Shown piece after piece: positions 36,660-45,367 of a DNA stretch of 64,000 nucleotides (its first letter is position 1; every line of letters starts with the position of its first letter). The stretch comes from Longicatena caecimuris (GTDB lineage: Bacteria > Bacillota_I > Bacilli_A > Erysipelotrichales > Erysipelotrichaceae), in contig NZ_SMBP01000009.1 of NCBI RefSeq assembly GCF_004341945.1, forward strand, positions 43,401 through 107,400. The letters run 5' to 3'. The notes under the pieces were generated by a model that had not been told where the DNA came from, searched no databases, and saw nothing but the letters and a program-made list of their open reading frames with translations. Position numbers and translations under genes: made by a program.

Positions 36660-36735
36660 GCCGGCTTAGCTCAGTTGGTAGAGCAACGCACTCGTAACGC
36701 GTAGGTCGTAGGTTCAAGTCCTATAGCCGGCACCA
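36660..36735 (+). tRNA. tRNA-Thr (anticodon CGU)
   Basis: 76-nt cloverleaf: acceptor GCCGGCT/AGCCGGC, D-arm AGCTCAGTTGGTAGAGC, anticodon loop CTCGTAA (anticodon CGT), T-arm with GGTTCAAGTCC, discriminator A and encoded CCA. Reads ACG threonine codons. Confidence 0.96.
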
Positions 36736-36749
36736 TATTTGTAATGAAG

Positions 36750-36773
36750 GCCACGATAAAAGTGGCGTTTTTT
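36750..36773 (+). terminator. Terminator of tRNA-Thr
   Basis: GCCAC-GATAAAA-GTGGC followed by G and six T. Confidence 0.85.
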
Positions 36774-36790
36774 ATGAAAGCAGAAAAGTA

Positions 36791-36819
36791 TACACTGGTT
36801 CCTTACCTCCCAGTATAAT
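36791..36819 (+). promoter_or_regulatory. Possible promoter of the nucleosidase/ECF operon
   Basis: -35 TACACT (weak), 17-base spacer, -10 TATAAT; gives a ~110-base leader ending in an attenuator-like terminator. Confidence 0.45.
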
Positions 36820-36884
36820 AATAGGCAATTCATAACATAAAAATAAAAGCACATGTTTTTTTTGTGTTTTATCTATTTTTACTT

Positions 36885-36917
36885 ATGGCCTTGCTTATTA
36901 TGTGAGGTCATTTTTTA
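36885..36917 (+). terminator. Leader terminator directly before the nucleosidase gene
   Basis: Stem ATGGCCTTGC / GTGAGGTCAT (three G-U pairs), loop TTATTAT, then six T, ending three bases before the GGAGG ribosome site. It suggests attenuation; no known riboswitch is recognised in the preceding leader. Confidence 0.65.
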
Positions 36918-36932
36918 TTGGAGGATATGCAA

Positions 36933-37904
36933 ATGAAAAGAAAAGTGATTATTGACTGTGATCCGGGGATTGACGATAGTTTAGCGTTGATGCTGGCATT
37001 ATCATCTTTAGAGATTGAAGTGTTAGGCATTACCATTGTTTGTGGAAATGCTCCATTACAACTTGGCTTTGCGAATGCTAAGAAAGTATTGCGCCATATG
37101 AATCGCCTGGATGTTCCTATTTATCTGGGAGCAGATAAACCTTTACAAAAACCTTTCTGTGATGCTTTAGATACTCATGGCAGTGATGGCTTAGGTGAAA
37201 GTTATTTAGAAGAAGTAGCGGGCTATGAGCAAAACATAGATGCTGTTAGCTTTTTATGTGAAACATTAACAAAGGAAGCTTGTTCCATTATCGCGTTGGG
37301 GCCTTTGACAAATCTGGCGCATCTCATACAGCAGAATGCCGCAGCGTTTGCCAACATCGAACAACTTGTTTCCATGGGAGGCAGTTATAAAGCACATGGT
37401 AATTGTTCACCCGTTGCGGAATACAATTACTGGGAAGATCCTGAGGCAGCTGCGATTGTCTATCATGAAATGGAACGCCTACAAAAACAAATCCATATGG
37501 TTGGCTTAGATGTGACACGAAAGATCGTATTAACACCGAATTTGCTTTCTTATATCGAACGTCTTGATGCAAAACAAGGAAGTTTCATTCGCAAAATAAC
37601 AAAATTTTATTATGACTTTCACTGGAAACAAGAACATTTGATTGGCTGTGTGATCAATGATCCACTCGCAGTGGCATATTTTCTAAATCCTGCTATTTGC
37701 AGCGGCTTCAGCTCAAATGTACAAGTTGCGTGTGATGGGCTATCCCGTGGACAAACAATTGTGGATGCTTATGACTTTTATCAGCGAAAAGCCAATGCAC
37801 ATATTCTCACACAAGTCGATGTGCATGCATTTTTCCGCTTATTTATCAGCCGTATCTTAGCAATCCCAACTGATGCCTTAGATATTTTGGATACCGTATG
37901 TTAA
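36933..37904 (+). CDS. Inosine/uridine-preferring nucleoside hydrolase family protein
   Basis: 323 residues from the ATG at 36933 (TTGGAGGATATG upstream). The Ca2+-binding DxDxxxDD motif is clear in IIDCDPGIDDSLALML (Asp8, Asp10, Asp14, Asp15), with ITIVCGNAPL and SMGGSYKAHGN downstream. The usual C-terminal HDP signature is NDP here (CVINDPLAVAYF). It cleaves the N-glycosidic bond of a nucleoside; the base is not evident. It is immediately followed by an ECF S-component in the same operon, a salvage arrangement also known for queuosine (QueK with its ECF transporter). Confidence 0.87.
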   Translation: MKRKVIIDCDPGIDDSLALMLALSSLEIEVLGITIVCGNAPLQLGFANAKKVLRHMNRLDVPIYLGADKPLQKPFCDALDTHGSDGLGESYLEEVAGYEQNIDAVSFLCETLTKEACSIIALGPLTNLAHLIQQNAAAFANIEQLVSMGGSYKAHGNCSPVAEYNYWEDPEAAAIVYHEMERLQKQIHMVGLDVTRKIVLTPNLLSYIERLDAKQGSFIRKITKFYYDFHWKQEHLIGCVINDPLAVAYFLNPAICSGFSSNVQVACDGLSRGQTIVDAYDFYQRKANAHILTQVDVHAFFRLFISRILAIPTDALDILDTVC

Positions 37905-37921
37905 GGAAGGAAAGGGAAGAC

Positions 37922-38491
37922 ATGAAAACAAAATTTACCATTTATCATATTAGTATGATAGCACTGGCTGTGGTGCTCAATTTGATTGGTGGACAAATCG
38001 CACTTATGCTGAAACTGCCGATTTATTTAGATAGTATGGGTACTATGTTTATTGCGGCAGTCTATGGCCCTTTCTATGGGATGCTGCCAAGTTTGTTAAG
38101 TGGCTTAATTTTAGGAATAACCGTTGATATGTATTCCTTATACTATGCTCCTGTCGGTATCTTTCTGGGATTGCTTGCCGGCTTTGTTTGGCGTAAAAAG
38201 CAAGATAAGCGATGGTGGTTTTTCCTTGGTGCTTTGATGATCAGTGTGCCAACGTCCTTCTTAAGTGCATTGATTACAGCGTATCTATTTGGTGGTATTA
38301 CCTCGAGTGGCTCTACCTTTTTTGTGCAGCTTTTAGCGAAAACACCTTTAGGATTGACAATGAGCTGCTTTGTGGTGCAAGTGATCACCGATTATATTGA
38401 TCGTATGATTACGCTGCTATTTGTCGCTGCCTTATTAAAAAAGCTGCCAACAAGCCTACTGCATAATCTAAAACGACATGCAGAACGTTAA
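37922..38491 (+). CDS. ECF transporter S-component
   Basis: 189 residues from the ATG at 37922 (GGAAAGGGAAG upstream), 18 bases after the nucleosidase gene. Six hydrophobic segments, with the motif LPIYLDSMGTMFIAAVYGPFYG and GITSSGSTFFVQLLAKTPLG, the pattern of substrate-binding S-components of the group II energy-coupling-factor transporters. The EcfA/EcfT module is not in the window. The partner gene suggests a nucleoside or base as substrate. Confidence 0.82.
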   Translation: MKTKFTIYHISMIALAVVLNLIGGQIALMLKLPIYLDSMGTMFIAAVYGPFYGMLPSLLSGLILGITVDMYSLYYAPVGIFLGLLAGFVWRKKQDKRWWFFLGALMISVPTSFLSALITAYLFGGITSSGSTFFVQLLAKTPLGLTMSCFVVQVITDYIDRMITLLFVAALLKKLPTSLLHNLKRHAER

Positions 38492-38602
38492 TTGGACAGC
38501 GAACATAAGTAAAATGGTATTAGGTTTTATAGATAAGCAAGAGCTTTAAGAAGCTGCTAGTATAAAAGGAATTAGAAACAAATGAATCACACTTCATATG
38601 AG

Positions 38603-39223
38603 CTATGCGCATTCGGTAATTTTCCGAATGGCATGGACAGGACAAAGCTCATAACAGAGCCCACAGTGAAGACAATGGGATTGTACGATATGGTAAGGCT
38701 TGCCTTGTTTGATGCACTGTTGTGGACAGCTGCTCAGACATTTATTACAACCAATGCAATTTGTTTGTATCTGATAGCCATCCTGAAGCAGTTGTACATC
38801 ATCCTCCATGCGTAAGCATTCGCGATTGATAGGTTCCTTACCTAAATCAAACCATTCCAACACACCCTTTGCTACTTTAAAGGCTTCTAGGATATAACGA
38901 GAATCTTTCGGATACACTTGCTTCATCTGTGGGTTCTCCATAAAGATTTTATCGATCCACATGACTTGCTTTGTTAAATGTTCGACTTCTCCCTGCAGGC
39001 GTATCATTTGCCAAGAGGCATTCATTCCGGTAATGGCAATGACTGGCTTCATCATTAACTCCTGATAAAAGGCTTTTCCTCTTGCTGTACAAAAGTAAAT
39101 GGCATTTTCATCCGCCAGCATTACATCAATTATGCGATTCTTTGGATTTCCTTGGGCATCTACACTGGCCATGGCTACACTGCGGATGTTGCGCAATTCT
39201 TGTAAGAGATCTTGTTTTTTCAT
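38603..39223 (-). CDS. Flavin-binding split-barrel protein fused to a 2x[4Fe-4S] ferredoxin
   Basis: 206 residues from the ATG at 39223 (AAGGA upstream). N-terminal ~125 residues: pyridoxamine-5'-phosphate-oxidase-like split barrel (VAMASVDAQGNPKNRIIDVM, ENAIYFCTARGKAFYQEL). C-terminal ~55 residues: two bacterial ferredoxin motifs, CIGCNKCLSSCP and CLHCGLCYELCP (CxxCxxCxxxCP each). The combination suggests an FMN-dependent reductase fed directly by low-potential electrons, cytosolic. Substrate unknown. Convergent with the ECF gene. Confidence 0.85.
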   Translation of the reverse strand: MKKQDLLQELRNIRSVAMASVDAQGNPKNRIIDVMLADENAIYFCTARGKAFYQELMMKPVIAITGMNASWQMIRLQGEVEHLTKQVMWIDKIFMENPQMKQVYPKDSRYILEAFKVAKGVLEWFDLGKEPINRECLRMEDDVQLLQDGYQIQTNCIGCNKCLSSCPQQCIKQGKPYHIVQSHCLHCGLCYELCPVHAIRKITECA

Positions 39224-39229
39224 ATGCAT

Positions 39230-39462
39230 CCTTCTTTCTTGACAACTTAACTATAACCCAAGCATAACGGAAAAGAAAGTTTGCCGTTTGGAAAATACCA
39301 TTAAGAAAGAAGAGGCTGTACATAGAGAATCTTTTCATCTTGTTGCTTATTATCTTTTATCATTCTTTATTAAAGACTTGTTGGCTTTTGACTTGTCTTT
39401 ATTATCCAGAGGCAATGTTAAGTTCTTCTCATTGCATAAGCTTGATTGACATAGTAATCAGC
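39230..39462. other. Intergenic stretch without recognised signal
   Basis: AT-rich, no gene, no hairpin with a T-tract. It leads into the duplicated terminator at 39463-39585. Confidence 0.45.
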
Positions 39463-39585
39463 ATATAAAAGGTTGCTAGCTCATAACCATTAAAAGAGGC
39501 ACTGGCCTCTTTTTTGTTGGAATATATAAAAGTTTGCTAGCTCATAATCATTGAAAGAGGCACTGGCCTCTTTTTTTTGTTGGAA
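39463..39585. repeat. 61-bp tandem duplication containing a terminator
   Basis: Two copies start at 39463 and 39524 (exact 61-base shift), each with TTGCTAGCTCATAA, then GAGGC-ACTG-GCCTC followed by six to eight T, then GTTGGAAT. They differ at only a few positions, so the duplication is recent. The hairpins stand downstream of the leftward PHP gene and have A/T tracts on both sides. Confidence 0.9.
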
Positions 39586-39593
39586 TGCTTAGA

Positions 39594-40481
39594 TCACTTG
39601 CATAATCCATTGGCTTGAAGTTGTGTATATAGCATTTCCTCTTCTTCCTTTGGCATATGACATTTCCCCATGGTGACACTTGGTTTTGTCTTGCCATGGA
39701 AATCACTGCCACAAGTAATCAATAAATTGTGTTGTAATGCGGCTTGTTTATAATAAGCAATTTGCTCTGGTGTATGATAACTGCTGTACACCTCAATGCC
39801 ATTGAATGGCAGTTTCAGCAAAGCTTCTAATAAAGCCGCATCTTCTTTCACATTATTACCGGGATGGGCTAACACTGCCAGAGCATGTTGTGAATGATAG
39901 AGGGCAATAGCTTTTTCCATACTCATATAATGAATAGGCACATAAGCTACTTTTCCTTGCGCACAATAATCCCAATAGAAATTCACATAAGGGTTATCAC
40001 TGCGTGCACCACCAAAATAATAAGGTTTCATATGGGGATTGTCTTTATTACGTGCATCCTCCATGGCGATTTCACAAATGGTTTCGGCCACATAAATGCC
40101 GTGAAAGCTGCGTCGTTTTAATTCTTCTTCATCAATATAAATATGCAAATGTTCTCTTAATAAAGCCAATCGCTGAGCGCTTGCCTGTTGCTCCTGGGTT
40201 ATAATATCTTTTTCAATTTCGGCATATTCTTTTGCCTCGGGATTTATGCCATAGCCTAATAAATGAAAGTCGTGGCCTTGAAATGTACAATCCAGTTCGA
40301 TTGCCGGTATCAATTGTACTCCTTTGGTATCTGTAACATCGTGATAAGCTCTGGTCGAATTATGATCAGCGATTGCCATAACGCGCAAACCGTTATGGTT
40401 GGCTTGCTCACATAATTCTTTAACGCTAAATTCGCCATCAATGCTGTATTGGGAATGCATGTGTAAATCAATGGTATTCAT
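39594..40481 (-). CDS. PHP-domain metal-dependent phosphoesterase
   Basis: 295 residues. PHP metal ligands: His7 and His9 (DLHMHSQYSIDG, with Asp15), His40 (IADHNS), Glu62 (PAIELDC), a His in LAHPGNNV and the C-terminal GSDFHG. Members (TrpH/YciV, RNase AM) hydrolyse phosphoester bonds of short nucleic acids or nucleotides. GAAAGGAGC precedes the ATG. It follows the DeoR regulator by 13 bases in one operon. Confidence 0.87.
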   Translation of the reverse strand: MNTIDLHMHSQYSIDGEFSVKELCEQANHNGLRVMAIADHNSTRAYHDVTDTKGVQLIPAIELDCTFQGHDFHLLGYGINPEAKEYAEIEKDIITQEQQASAQRLALLREHLHIYIDEEELKRRSFHGIYVAETICEIAMEDARNKDNPHMKPYYFGGARSDNPYVNFYWDYCAQGKVAYVPIHYMSMEKAIALYHSQHALAVLAHPGNNVKEDAALLEALLKLPFNGIEVYSSYHTPEQIAYYKQAALQHNLLITCGSDFHGKTKPSVTMGKCHMPKEEEEMLYTQLQANGLCK

Positions 40482-40494
40482 AAAGTAGCTCCTT

Positions 40495-41247
40495 TCAAGT
40501 TTCGATAATATAAGGGATAGGCAGTCGTGCTTTTTCTTCTTTGCTTAGCTGTGTTGTGATAAAAACATCAAACTGAGAGAACTTGGCATATTGATAATGG
40601 GCATATCGCTCAAATTTAGAGGCATCGGATACCAAGATGGCTTTATGTGATCGTTCTAAGATCGCCTTGTTCATCATCAACTCATCTTCACGCATATTGG
40701 CAGGACCATCCAAATCTTTACAGCCATCCATGCCAAAGATACACACATCAAAGAAAAGTGATTGGATCAAAGGCATGCTAAAATCGCCCGATAAACGCTT
40801 ACCTTCAGGTACATACGTGCCACCTGTCATAATAATCTTATGACCACTATCCTGCATGGAAGATACTAAGTCTAAAGAATTTGTCACAAAGGTCAGCTGC
40901 TTCTTCTGTTTCAAAAACATACCGAGATAAGCGGCTGTGCTGCAAGCGTCAATATAGATGATATCATCATCATGAAGAAAGGCCGGCACTTGTCTGGCAA
41001 TGCGTCGTTTTTCCTGAATATATTCTTGTGAGCGAATATCGTAGGGAATATCGATATTGCTGGAACGTTCTCGGGCTCCGCCATGGGTACGGTATAAGAC
41101 ACCTTTTTCTTCTAAAAAAGCCAAATCTTTGCGAATGGTTTCACACGATACCAGCAATTCTTTTGCCAGCGCTTGTACATGAACGATATGCCGTGTAGCT
41201 ACGATCTGTTCAATTTGCTTGCGACGCAGGGTTGTTGTTTTTGACAT
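40495..41247 (-). CDS. DeoR-family transcriptional regulator
   Basis: 250 residues from the ATG at 41247 (GGAGGGATGAC upstream). Winged helix at the N-terminus (RRKQIEQIVATRHIVHVQAL, LLVSCETIRKDLAFLEEKG, YRTHGGA) and a DeoRC sensor domain (DIIYIDACSTAAYLG, VTNSLDLV, MTGGTYVPEGKRLSG). Such regulators respond to phosphorylated sugars or nucleoside-derived ligands. First gene of a two-gene operon with the PHP phosphoesterase; its target outside the operon is unknown. Confidence 0.88.
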   Translation of the reverse strand: MSKTTTLRRKQIEQIVATRHIVHVQALAKELLVSCETIRKDLAFLEEKGVLYRTHGGARERSSNIDIPYDIRSQEYIQEKRRIARQVPAFLHDDDIIYIDACSTAAYLGMFLKQKKQLTFVTNSLDLVSSMQDSGHKIIMTGGTYVPEGKRLSGDFSMPLIQSLFFDVCIFGMDGCKDLDGPANMREDELMMNKAILERSHKAILVSDASKFERYAHYQYAKFSQFDVFITTQLSKEEKARLPIPYIIET

Positions 41248-41459
41248 GTCATCCCTCCTTACTTTGATTTTATCAAAACAAAAGAAAATTACAAGAAAGA
41301 ATGGAAAACAGAAGAATTTATGTTTGAATTTCAGCAGATATATGTTTTGTATCGTGGAAAACAAAAGGAAATACAATGGGTATCTAATGGTTTTATTCCT
41401 TTGCCTGCATGCTTGTTCCTGATTTCCAATGATTGCCAGTAGATAAAGGATCGATGGTA

Positions 41460-41488
41460 TTGACACGATAAGTTATCCATGGTAAACT
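41460..41488 (+). promoter_or_regulatory. Promoter of the cydDC-ygbA-ybaN operon
   Basis: -35 TTGACA (41460-41465), 17-base spacer, -10 TAAACT (41483-41488). Confidence 0.7.
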
Positions 41489-41532
41489 TCTATCGAAATT
41501 TCTGTTAGATTAGACTAACTTATGGAGGACTT

Positions 41533-43269
41533 ATGATTGATAAAAGGTTATTAAAAGAGATGCCACAAGCAAAAGTCATGGTATGGAAACAGGTATTCAT
41601 GCAATGGCTGGGCATGTTGAGCAATATCGGAATGGTTTTTCTTTTCGCAAATATCTTTGTGGAAATGTTTCAGGATACCTTGACGTTACGCAATCTGATG
41701 CTATGTGCCATCGGTGTCATATTGATGATTATCGTTCGCATGCTTACCAGTATGCAGGCAAGCCGGTATTCCTATAGGGCAAGCTGTGATGTTAAAAATC
41801 ATCTTCGTCAACGCATATATGAGAAGTTGCTGGAGCTAAAGAACAGTTATACGCAACATATTGCGACAAGTGAACTGGTACAGCTCAGCGTGGAAGGTGT
41901 TGATCAGCTAGAGACGTATTTTGGACGATATTTGCCACAGTTTTTCTATAGCATGTTAGCACCGTTGACTTTATTTTTGATTCTTGTCTGGCTGGATTGG
42001 CGAAGCTCTTTGGTGTTGTTGGTATGTGTACCACTAATTCCACTCTCCATCATCGCCGTACAAAAGTTTGCGAAAAAGCTGTTATCAAAATATTGGACGA
42101 GCTATGCCAGTCTTGGAGATAGCTTCTTAGAAAATCTGCAAGGCTTAACTACCTTAAAAATCTATCAGGCTGATGGATATAAGCATGAAGAAATGAATAA
42201 AGAAGCAGAAACGTTTCGCCGTATTACGATGAAGGTGTTGACGATGCAGTTAAACAGTGTAAGTGTGATGGATCTGATAGCTTATGGTGGGGCAGCAATT
42301 GGCAGTATCGTAGCCATGATTGCATATCGAAATGGTTCTATTTCATTATTTGCTGTCATCAGTATCGTGTTGTTATCAAGTGAATTTTTCATTCCCTTAC
42401 GTCTGTTGGGCTCATTTTTCCATATTGCGATGAATGGGATTGCCGCAAGTGCGAAAATCTTTCGTTTGTTGGATATACCACTTCAGGAAGAAGCCAAATG
42501 CACATTATCCGATGAACCGGTTGTCATGCAACTATCGCATGTTACCTTTGCTTATGATCAACAGCGTGTTGTCTTACAGGATGTCAGCTTAAACGTTTTG
42601 GTAAACAGCTTTGTATCCATCGTAGGCGAAAGTGGCTCTGGTAAGAGCACGATTGCTAAGTTATGTTGTGGATTTGCATCGGATTATCAAGGGAGTATCA
42701 CTGTACAGGGGATAGAGCGTTCTTCTTTAGCTGATGCATCCTTTTATAAAAAGGTGATGTATGTGACCCATAAGCCAACCATCATAAAAGGAAGTGTTCG
42801 TGAAAACTTACGAATGGGTAATCCTTTAGCAAGTGATGAAGCGTTATGGAAAGTTTTGCAAGATGTCTGTATCGCAGATTTCTTACAGGAACAAGATGGT
42901 CTTGATACGATGTTAGAGGAAGGCGGACAGAATTTGTCTGGAGGACAGCGGCAGCGTCTGGCAATGGCCAGAGCATTATTGGCGGATCGAGAAGTCTATA
43001 TTTTCGATGAGGCAACTAGTAACATCGACATGGAAAGTGAAGATGCTATTTTACAGTTGATTCATCGTTTAAAGAAAGAAAAAACGGTATTGTTGATTAC
43101 CCATCGTTTAAGTAGTGTCGTAGATAGTGATTGTATTTATGTCATGGAAAAAGGAAGCTGTGTAGAACAGGGGACACATGAAGAATTAAGGAGACAAAAC
43201 GGTGTATATGAACGTATGTTTAAACAACAACAGACACTGGAACAGTTTTATAAGGAGCAAACAGTATGA
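41533..43269 (+). CDS. cydD: CydD-like ABC exporter half (TMD-NBD)
   Basis: 578 residues: six membrane helices in the first ~320 residues (with SYRASCDVKNHLRQRIYEKLL), then an ATPase domain with Walker A GESGSGKST, signature LSGGQRQRLAMARALL and Walker B VYIFDEATS. The pattern and the CydC-like partner fit the heterodimeric CydDC exporter, which moves cysteine/glutathione or heme-related cargo across the membrane. GGAGG precedes the ATG. No cydAB oxidase is nearby, so a link to a bd oxidase is not shown. Confidence 0.82.
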   Translation: MIDKRLLKEMPQAKVMVWKQVFMQWLGMLSNIGMVFLFANIFVEMFQDTLTLRNLMLCAIGVILMIIVRMLTSMQASRYSYRASCDVKNHLRQRIYEKLLELKNSYTQHIATSELVQLSVEGVDQLETYFGRYLPQFFYSMLAPLTLFLILVWLDWRSSLVLLVCVPLIPLSIIAVQKFAKKLLSKYWTSYASLGDSFLENLQGLTTLKIYQADGYKHEEMNKEAETFRRITMKVLTMQLNSVSVMDLIAYGGAAIGSIVAMIAYRNGSISLFAVISIVLLSSEFFIPLRLLGSFFHIAMNGIAASAKIFRLLDIPLQEEAKCTLSDEPVVMQLSHVTFAYDQQRVVLQDVSLNVLVNSFVSIVGESGSGKSTIAKLCCGFASDYQGSITVQGIERSSLADASFYKKVMYVTHKPTIIKGSVRENLRMGNPLASDEALWKVLQDVCIADFLQEQDGLDTMLEEGGQNLSGGQRQRLAMARALLADREVYIFDEATSNIDMESEDAILQLIHRLKKEKTVLLITHRLSSVVDSDCIYVMEKGSCVEQGTHEELRRQNGVYERMFKQQQTLEQFYKEQTV

Positions 43270-44921
43270 AACAAGAAAGTAATTTTAAACTGATGCTGCG
43301 CATGAGCAGCTTAGTAAAACCATTAACAGGTTATATGATATTAGCCATTACATTAGGGGTCACTGGCTTTCTTTGTGCCATCTTCATTCCCTATTTTGCC
43401 TCTTTATTGATTGCACATATCGCTATACAGGCACCGGATTTTCCCATCTCTGTATTCTTTATCATAATGGGAGTATGTGCTATCTTGCGAGGTATTTTGC
43501 ATTATGGAGAACAAGCATGCAATCATTATATTGCTTTTAAATTGTTAGCTATTTTAAGAGATCGCGTATTTTCCACTTTACGTCGCTTATGTCCGGCAAA
43601 GTTAGAAGGGAAAGACAGCGGCAATCTGATTTTTTTGATCACCAGTGATATTGAGGCCTTGGAGGTTTTTTATGCCCATACGATTTCTCCTATCTTCATT
43701 GCCATCCTTACTTGTTTGATCTTATTAGGTATGTTTCTCAACCTGCATCCTGTTTTTGCCCTTATTGCCTTCTTTGCCTATTGCAGTATTGGCATCTTAT
43801 TGCCATTGTATATTACCAAAAAAGGGAAAGCGGATGGAAAAGCATCACGTAAGGAATTTGGCGATTTAAGTGATTATACATTGGAGTCTTTGCGAGGAAT
43901 GCAGGACATCTTGCAGTATGAAGCAGGCAAGGAACGCTTAGCGGGTATGCAAAAGCGCAGTACGATTGTAAATGAACGGCAAAAGAAATTGAAGCACTAT
44001 GAAGGTGTGAGTATGGCGCTGGCCAATATGGCTATCATGGGTTTCTCTTGTATAATGGTGCTTTGTGCAGGTTGGCTCTATCTATTGAATGAAATCAGTT
44101 TTACCAGTGCGCTGATGGGAAGTGTTTTACTGCTTTCTAGCTTTGGACCAGTGATGGCACTCAGCAATTTATCAAATAATCTATTAATTACAATGGCCAG
44201 TGCAAGACGCGTATTGCATCTGTTGGATGAACAGGAGCAGGTAGAAGAAATCAATGGTAAGCAGAAGGTGGCCTTTGGTGACATGTGTTTGCAGGAGGTA
44301 TCCTTTGCTTATGCTGATGAGATGATCTTACAGGACTTTCATGCGGTGTTTGAAAAGGGAAAGATTACAGGTATCTTAGGAAAAAGTGGTTCTGGTAAAT
44401 CCACTTTATTAAAACTCTTAATGCGATTTTGGTCTGTTACACAAGGTCAGATTCATGTGAATGATACAGCAATAAAGGATATCAATACAAAAGACTTACG
44501 GCAGATGCAGGGGTATGTGACCCAGGATACGGTACTGTTTCATGATTCCATCTTGAATAATATTCGCATTGCCAAACTAAACGCATCGATAGATGAAGTA
44601 GAGGCGGCATGTAAAAAGGCTAATATCCATGATTTTATTATGTCGTTGCCAAAAGATTATGCAACACCGGTTGCAGAACTTGGAGAATCGTTATCGCAGG
44701 GAGAACGTCAGCGTATTGCTTTGGCAAGAGCTTTCTTACATGATGCACCTTGTCTTTTACTGGATGAACCAACCAGCAATCTGGATGCGCTAAATGAGGC
44801 GGCCATTTTAAGTAAGCTGGCTGAACAGAGAGATAAAACTATCGTTTTGGTATCTCATCGTCCAAGTACCTTGCGCTTTGTTGATCATTTGATTCAAATG
44901 AAGCATACGCGTAGCAGCTGA
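43266..44921 (+). CDS. cydC: CydC-like ABC exporter half (TMD-NBD)
   Basis: 551 residues: six membrane helices, then an ATPase domain with Walker A GKSGSGKST, signature LSQGERQRIALARAF and Walker B CLLLDEPTS. It starts within the stop codon of cydD (ATGA), showing coupled translation of the two halves. The sequence EQACNHYIAFKLLAILRDRVFSTLRRLCPAKL (around residues 82-113) is in the CydC style. Confidence 0.82.
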   Translation: MKQESNFKLMLRMSSLVKPLTGYMILAITLGVTGFLCAIFIPYFASLLIAHIAIQAPDFPISVFFIIMGVCAILRGILHYGEQACNHYIAFKLLAILRDRVFSTLRRLCPAKLEGKDSGNLIFLITSDIEALEVFYAHTISPIFIAILTCLILLGMFLNLHPVFALIAFFAYCSIGILLPLYITKKGKADGKASRKEFGDLSDYTLESLRGMQDILQYEAGKERLAGMQKRSTIVNERQKKLKHYEGVSMALANMAIMGFSCIMVLCAGWLYLLNEISFTSALMGSVLLLSSFGPVMALSNLSNNLLITMASARRVLHLLDEQEQVEEINGKQKVAFGDMCLQEVSFAYADEMILQDFHAVFEKGKITGILGKSGSGKSTLLKLLMRFWSVTQGQIHVNDTAIKDINTKDLRQMQGYVTQDTVLFHDSILNNIRIAKLNASIDEVEAACKKANIHDFIMSLPKDYATPVAELGESLSQGERQRIALARAFLHDAPCLLLDEPTSNLDALNEAAILSKLAEQRDKTIVLVSHRPSTLRFVDHLIQMKHTRSS

Positions 44922-45018
44922 TGGTTCGCATGAAATTCACATTTGCCGCCATGCGTATGCATCAAGAAACATGTAAAAAAGTTTCTAAGTCAATCGAGGA
45001 AAAAGGAGTAAATGAAAA

Positions 45019-45366
45019 GTGAGGAAACATATAACGAAGAAAAGAGACCAGGAAAAACAAACGATTCGTTTTATGATTGATCTATATTGCCATAAGCATC
45101 ATAAGCAACATCCTTGTCAAGAATGTGAAGATCTATATGCCTATGCCAGTAAGCGTATCGAGCATTGCCCTTTCATGGAAACTAAGACATTTTGCAGCAG
45201 CTGTAAGGTGCATTGTTATCGAAAAGAGCAGCGTGATAAGATCAAAGAAGTGATGCGTTTCAGTGGCCCTTATATGCTGTTGTATCATCCACTCATGGCC
45301 CTTAGACATATGATAAACACAAGTAAGCAGCATTGGGAAAAAAGAAAAACAAAAGGAGTTTCGTGA
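45019..45366 (+). CDS. YgbA-family protein (nitrous oxide-stimulated promoter family)
   Basis: 115 residues from a GTG at 45019; an in-frame stop lies just upstream, so no other start is possible in this frame. Cysteine-rich signature: HPCQECEDLYAYASKRIEHC followed by CSSCKVHCYRKEQR, the YgbA_NO pattern. In enterobacteria ygbA is under NsrR control and helps recovery from nitrosative stress. Here it follows cydDC by ~100 bases and precedes a YbaN gene by one base. Metal or Fe-S binding by the cysteines is inferred. Confidence 0.85.
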   Translation: MRKHITKKRDQEKQTIRFMIDLYCHKHHKQHPCQECEDLYAYASKRIEHCPFMETKTFCSSCKVHCYRKEQRDKIKEVMRFSGPYMLLYHPLMALRHMINTSKQHWEKRKTKGVS

Positions 45367-45367
45367 T

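Noticed and set aside
36774..36932. Riboswitch (purine or preQ1) before the nucleosidase gene
   Set aside because: A terminator is present but none of the conserved core sequences of these riboswitches could be found.
41533..44921. Generic multidrug ABC pair instead of CydDC
   Set aside because: Possible, but the order of the two halves, ATGA coupling and partner genes YgbA/YbaN fit CydDC better; confidence kept moderate.
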